From positions 1-9,037 of the forward strand of contig JADCFR010000289.1 in NCBI GenBank assembly GCA_020249415.1: a DNA stretch of 9,037 bases, read 5' to 3'. Shown piece by piece: positions 6,911 through 9,037 of this stretch (its first letter is position 1; each line of letters starts with the position of its first letter). Under the pieces are notes generated by a model. It ran no database searches. It saw nothing but the letters and a program-made list of their open reading frames with translations, and was not told the origin of the DNA. The translations under genes were made by a program, and so were the position numbers. The DNA comes from Roseomonas sp. Its GTDB lineage: Bacteria > Pseudomonadota > Alphaproteobacteria > Acetobacterales > Acetobacteraceae.

Positions 6911-8671
6911 ATGGCGTTTTTGCGGCTTTACGGAAGGGTGCTCAGGCTGCTCGCAGCAGATCGCGCTATCGCGATGGGGCTTGCCTTGGCGGCGCTTGCC
7001 ATTGCTGGGCTGCAATTCCTGGAGCCGGTGTTGTTCGGGCGGGTGATTGATCTGCTTGCGCGGTCGGATCGCATGCAGGAAACGGCGGTTTGGGCGGAAG
7101 CACTTTCGCTACTGATTCTCTGGGCGGCCATCGGGCTTTCGGCCATTGGGGCCAATGTCACCGTGGCGCTGTTCGCGGACCGCATGGCGCATCGCAATCG
7201 CCTCAAGGTCATGCATGATTATTTCCAGCATGTGCTGTCCCTGCCGCTATCCTTCCATGGGGATACGCAATCGGGCCGGCTGATGAAAATCATGCTGGTG
7301 GGCGCCGATAACCTGTTCGGGCTTTGGCTGTCCTTTTTCCGTGAGCATCTGACAACCTTCATCTCTGCCATAGTGCTGCTGCCATTGACGCTTATTCTAA
7401 ATTGGCGGCTCGGGCTTCTGCTGATGGCTCTTGTGGTGATTTTCGGCGGCCTCGCCGCCTTTGTCATTCGCCGTACGGAAAGCGCGCAGCGTCAGGTGGA
7501 ATCGCTACACACCCAATTGGCCGGCAGCGCGCAGGATGCGCTTTCCAATGTGATGGTGGTGCAATCCTTCACGCGCCTTTCCAATGAGGCGCGGCTTTTC
7601 AGCGACATCATCCGGCAGGTGATCACGCATCAATTCCCGGTGCTGAATTGGTGGGCGGTGGTTTCTGTGATGACCTCGGCCGCCTCCACAATCTGCGTCA
7701 TTCTGATCTTTGTCTTGGGCACCTGGCTGCATCTGCGCGGGCAGGCGACAGTGGGGGAGATTGTTTCCTTCATGGGTTTCGCCACGATGCTGATCGGCAA
7801 GCTGGAAGGGGCGGTGGGCTTTGCCTCTCGGCTGGTGCTGCTGATGCCCTCATTATCCGAGCTTTTCGCGGTCTTGGATGCGCGCACCACGGTGCCGGAA
7901 AAGCCCAATGCCTTGGATATTCCACGCGCGAAGGGTGAGGTCGCGTTTGACGATGTGGGCTTCGCCTATCCCGGCGGGCCGCCGATTTTCAGCCATGTGA
8001 ATTTCGCCGCCGCGCCGGGCAAGACCATTGCGCTGGTGGGGCCAACCGGCGCGGGCAAATCCACCGCCATGGCGCTGTTGCAGCGGCTATGGGACCCGAG
8101 GGAAGGGCGCGTCACGCTGGATGGGCATGATTTGCGCGATATCTCACTTGAAAGCCTGCGGCGTAATATCGGCGTGGTGTTCCAGGAAAGCATGTTGTTC
8201 AACCGCACCATTCGCGAAAACGTCATGGTGGGCCGCCCCAATGCCACGCAGGAAGAATTGGAACAGGCCTGCCGGCTCGCGGAAGCGCATGATTTCATCC
8301 AGCGCCAACCCCATGGCTATGACACGATGATCGGCGAACGCGGGAGCTCCCTTTCCGGCGGGCAGCGCCAGCGGCTTGCGATTGCGCGCGCGCTACTGAA
8401 AGACCCGCCCGTGCTGATTCTGGATGAGGCGACCAGCGCGCTTGATGCCGCGACCGAAGCCCGCGTGCAAAAGGCGCTCGCGGCGCTGATGGCCGGGCGC
8501 ACCACCTTCATCATCGCACACCGGCTATCCACCGTGCGCGATGCGAATGAGATCCTGGTTTTTGCCGGCGGACAGATCGCCGAACGCGGCGGCTTCAAGG
8601 AATTGGTGGCGCAAGGCGGGCATTTTGCGGAGCTGGTGAGGACGCAGCTGACCGGTTCCGCCAGCACTTGA
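6911..8671 (+). CDS. ndvA: ABC exporter, NdvA/ChvA-like beta-glucan exporter (fused permease and ATPase)
   Basis: Single-chain half-transporter, expected to work as a homodimer in the inner membrane. In rhizobia and agrobacteria NdvA/ChvA moves cyclic beta-1,2-glucan to the periplasm. I recognise it by NdvA-like landmarks in the membrane domain: EPVLFGRVIDLL after helix 1, ADRMAHRNRLKVM in the loop after helix 2, LFGLWLSFFREHLTT before helix 3, and QFPVLNWWA at 241-249. Membrane segments lie near 19-40, 54-80, 147-164, 167-188, 250-275 and 280-303. The ATPase domain has Walker A GPTGAGKST (377-385), signature LSGGQRQR (481-488), Walker B VLILDEAT (501-508) and switch His H537. The chosen start gives 586 residues and an N-terminus (MAFLRLYGRVLRLLA) that matches NdvA; the open frame extends to 6800 but that part is not family-like. 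The ribosome site is weak (GGCGGGGG). No glucan synthase (NdvB) is in view, so the cargo is inferred from the family and another polysaccharide or lipid is possible. Confidence 0.88.
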   Translation: MAFLRLYGRVLRLLAADRAIAMGLALAALAIAGLQFLEPVLFGRVIDLLARSDRMQETAVWAEALSLLILWAAIGLSAIGANVTVALFADRMAHRNRLKVMHDYFQHVLSLPLSFHGDTQSGRLMKIMLVGADNLFGLWLSFFREHLTTFISAIVLLPLTLILNWRLGLLLMALVVIFGGLAAFVIRRTESAQRQVESLHTQLAGSAQDALSNVMVVQSFTRLSNEARLFSDIIRQVITHQFPVLNWWAVVSVMTSAASTICVILIFVLGTWLHLRGQATVGEIVSFMGFATMLIGKLEGAVGFASRLVLLMPSLSELFAVLDARTTVPEKPNALDIPRAKGEVAFDDVGFAYPGGPPIFSHVNFAAAPGKTIALVGPTGAGKSTAMALLQRLWDPREGRVTLDGHDLRDISLESLRRNIGVVFQESMLFNRTIRENVMVGRPNATQEELEQACRLAEAHDFIQRQPHGYDTMIGERGSSLSGGQRQRLAIARALLKDPPVLILDEATSALDAATEARVQKALAALMAGRTTFIIAHRLSTVRDANEILVFAGGQIAERGGFKELVAQGGHFAELVRTQLTGSAST

Positions 8672-8682
8672 TCATGATCAAG
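8667..8682. promoter_or_regulatory. FNR/FixK-type operator (perfect palindrome)
   Basis: CTTGATCATGATCAAG is a perfect 16-bp palindrome. Its core TTGAT-CATG-ATCAA (8668-8681) matches the FNR/Anr/FixK/FnrL consensus TTGAT-N4-ATCAA at every fixed position. It overlaps the exporter stop codon (8669-8671). Its centre lies 68 bases before the small gene's ATG at 8743. For a class II arrangement (box centred at -41.5), transcription would start near 8716, with CAGGAT (8703-8708) as a poor -10. The known role of such boxes is activation at low oxygen, or with nitrogen oxides for Dnr/Nnr-type relatives. Which regulator acts here is unknown. Confidence 0.72.
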
Positions 8683-8728
8683 GCATTTGCCTGATGGCGC
8701 GGCAGGATGGGGTGGTCAAATCTGTCCT

Positions 8729-8734
8729 GGAGGG
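8729..8734 (+). promoter_or_regulatory. Ribosome site of the small HicA-like gene
   Basis: GGAGGG lies 8 bases before the ATG at 8743. It decides this start over the in-frame ATG at 8707, which would put 12 extra, unconserved-looking residues in front and would start upstream of the expected transcription start. Confidence 0.75.
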
Positions 8735-8742
8735 ACCCCATC

Positions 8743-9009
8743 ATGAATCATCGTCATCGCAAGGTATTGCACGCCATCTTCGCCCACCCCGTCAGCGCCA
8801 ATATTGACCCCAAGGCAGTTGAGGCGGTTTTTGAGGAGCTCGGCGCCGAGGTCGCCCATAACGGCTCAGGCCGGCTGGCGGTGAAGTTGAACGGTCAGGC
8901 GCATGCCTTCCACAATAGCCAGCACAGCCTCTCCAAGGATGAGGTAGTGGCCATTCGACATTTTCTGACGCATTCTGGGGTGGATCCGGCGCGCGATTAC
9001 CCGCTTTGA
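8743..9009 (+). CDS. Small protein of 88 residues, HicA-like fold (tentative)
   Basis: An 88-residue soluble protein with no signal peptide or membrane segment. The layout recalls small HicA-family proteins: a basic N-terminal helix (HRHRKVLHAIFAHP, 3-16), a second helix (PKAVEAVFEELGAEV, 23-37), a beta hairpin GSGRLAVKLNGQAHAFH (41-57), then a helix DEVVAIRHFLTHSG (66-79) and a DPARDYPL tail. In toxic HicA the hairpin carries a catalytic His in a GSH motif; here the corresponding place reads GSG, so ribonuclease activity is doubtful. No HicB antitoxin lies upstream, and only 28 bases are visible downstream. It has a strong ribosome site and an exact FNR/FixK-type box upstream, which points to a low-oxygen-regulated single gene rather than part of the exporter operon. 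I am sure of the gene, much less of the family. Confidence 0.75.
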   Translation: MNHRHRKVLHAIFAHPVSANIDPKAVEAVFEELGAEVAHNGSGRLAVKLNGQAHAFHNSQHSLSKDEVVAIRHFLTHSGVDPARDYPL

Positions 9010-9014
9010 AAGCC

Positions 9015-9033
9015 GGGCGGGGGCAGGGCCGGG
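9015..9033 (+). other. G-quadruplex-type G-run after the small gene
   Basis: Four G-runs (3, 5, 3 and 3 bases) are separated by loops of 1, 2 and 2 bases, starting six bases after the TGA at 9007-9009. The pattern fits the standard G-quadruplex rule on the coding strand. In GC-rich DNA this can arise by chance, and the window ends four bases later. Confidence 0.4.
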
Positions 9034-9037
9034 CAGA

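Noticed and set aside
8677..8695. Imperfect hairpin aggc-attt-gcct with flanking atc/gat pairs, as a terminator of the exporter gene
   Set aside because: The stem is only four GC-rich pairs plus three pairs beyond a bulge, and no T-run follows. The exact FNR-type box explains the symmetry at its left side better.

Overview
The window looks like a chromosomal piece of a moderately GC-rich (about 60% G+C by eye) alphaproteobacterium. I would guess Rhodospirillales/Acetobacteraceae, because of Tat-exported solute-binding proteins, tandem TctC/Bug receptors, an NdvA/ChvA-type exporter and an FNR/FixK-type box. This placement is inference; no rRNA or taxonomic marker gene is present. The window is almost fully coding, with no gap above about 135 bases. 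I see no tRNA, rRNA, CRISPR, insertion sequence, phage gene or pseudogene.

Layout. Bases 1-3090 (+) hold the 3' end of a peptide/nickel-class ABC importer operon: the permease DppB (cut by the window edge), the permease DppC, and the ATPases DppD and DppF. All three junctions are ATGA stop/start overlaps, so the genes are translationally coupled. A hairpin followed on the minus strand by a seven-T run (3100-3131) separates this operon from a convergent minus-strand block. Read in its own direction, that block is: Bug/TctC receptor B (6776-5790), Bug/TctC receptor A (5779-4772), then a family-5 solute-binding protein (4701-3154), which is the likely receptor of the importer. The two Bug proteins are tandem paralogs. 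Their mature parts align without a gap over 301 residues, and I count 177 identities (about 59%). No TctA/TctB membrane genes are in view.

Divergent from the Bug genes, and separated by 134 bases containing a candidate sigma-70-type promoter, is a single-chain ABC exporter (6911-8671) that closely resembles NdvA/ChvA cyclic beta-glucan exporters. Straddling its stop codon is a perfect 16-bp palindrome containing an exact FNR/FixK consensus (TTGAT-N4-ATCAA). The box is suitably placed to drive the last gene, an 88-residue HicA-like small protein (8743-9009). A G-rich run that fits a G-quadruplex pattern follows that gene.

The window is mostly about solute uptake: one complete importer split over two convergent transcripts, two orphan tripartite-type receptors, and one envelope-polysaccharide exporter. 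I do not see a clearly new biological system. The least ordinary signal is the exact anaerobic/microaerobic regulator box in front of the small orphan gene.
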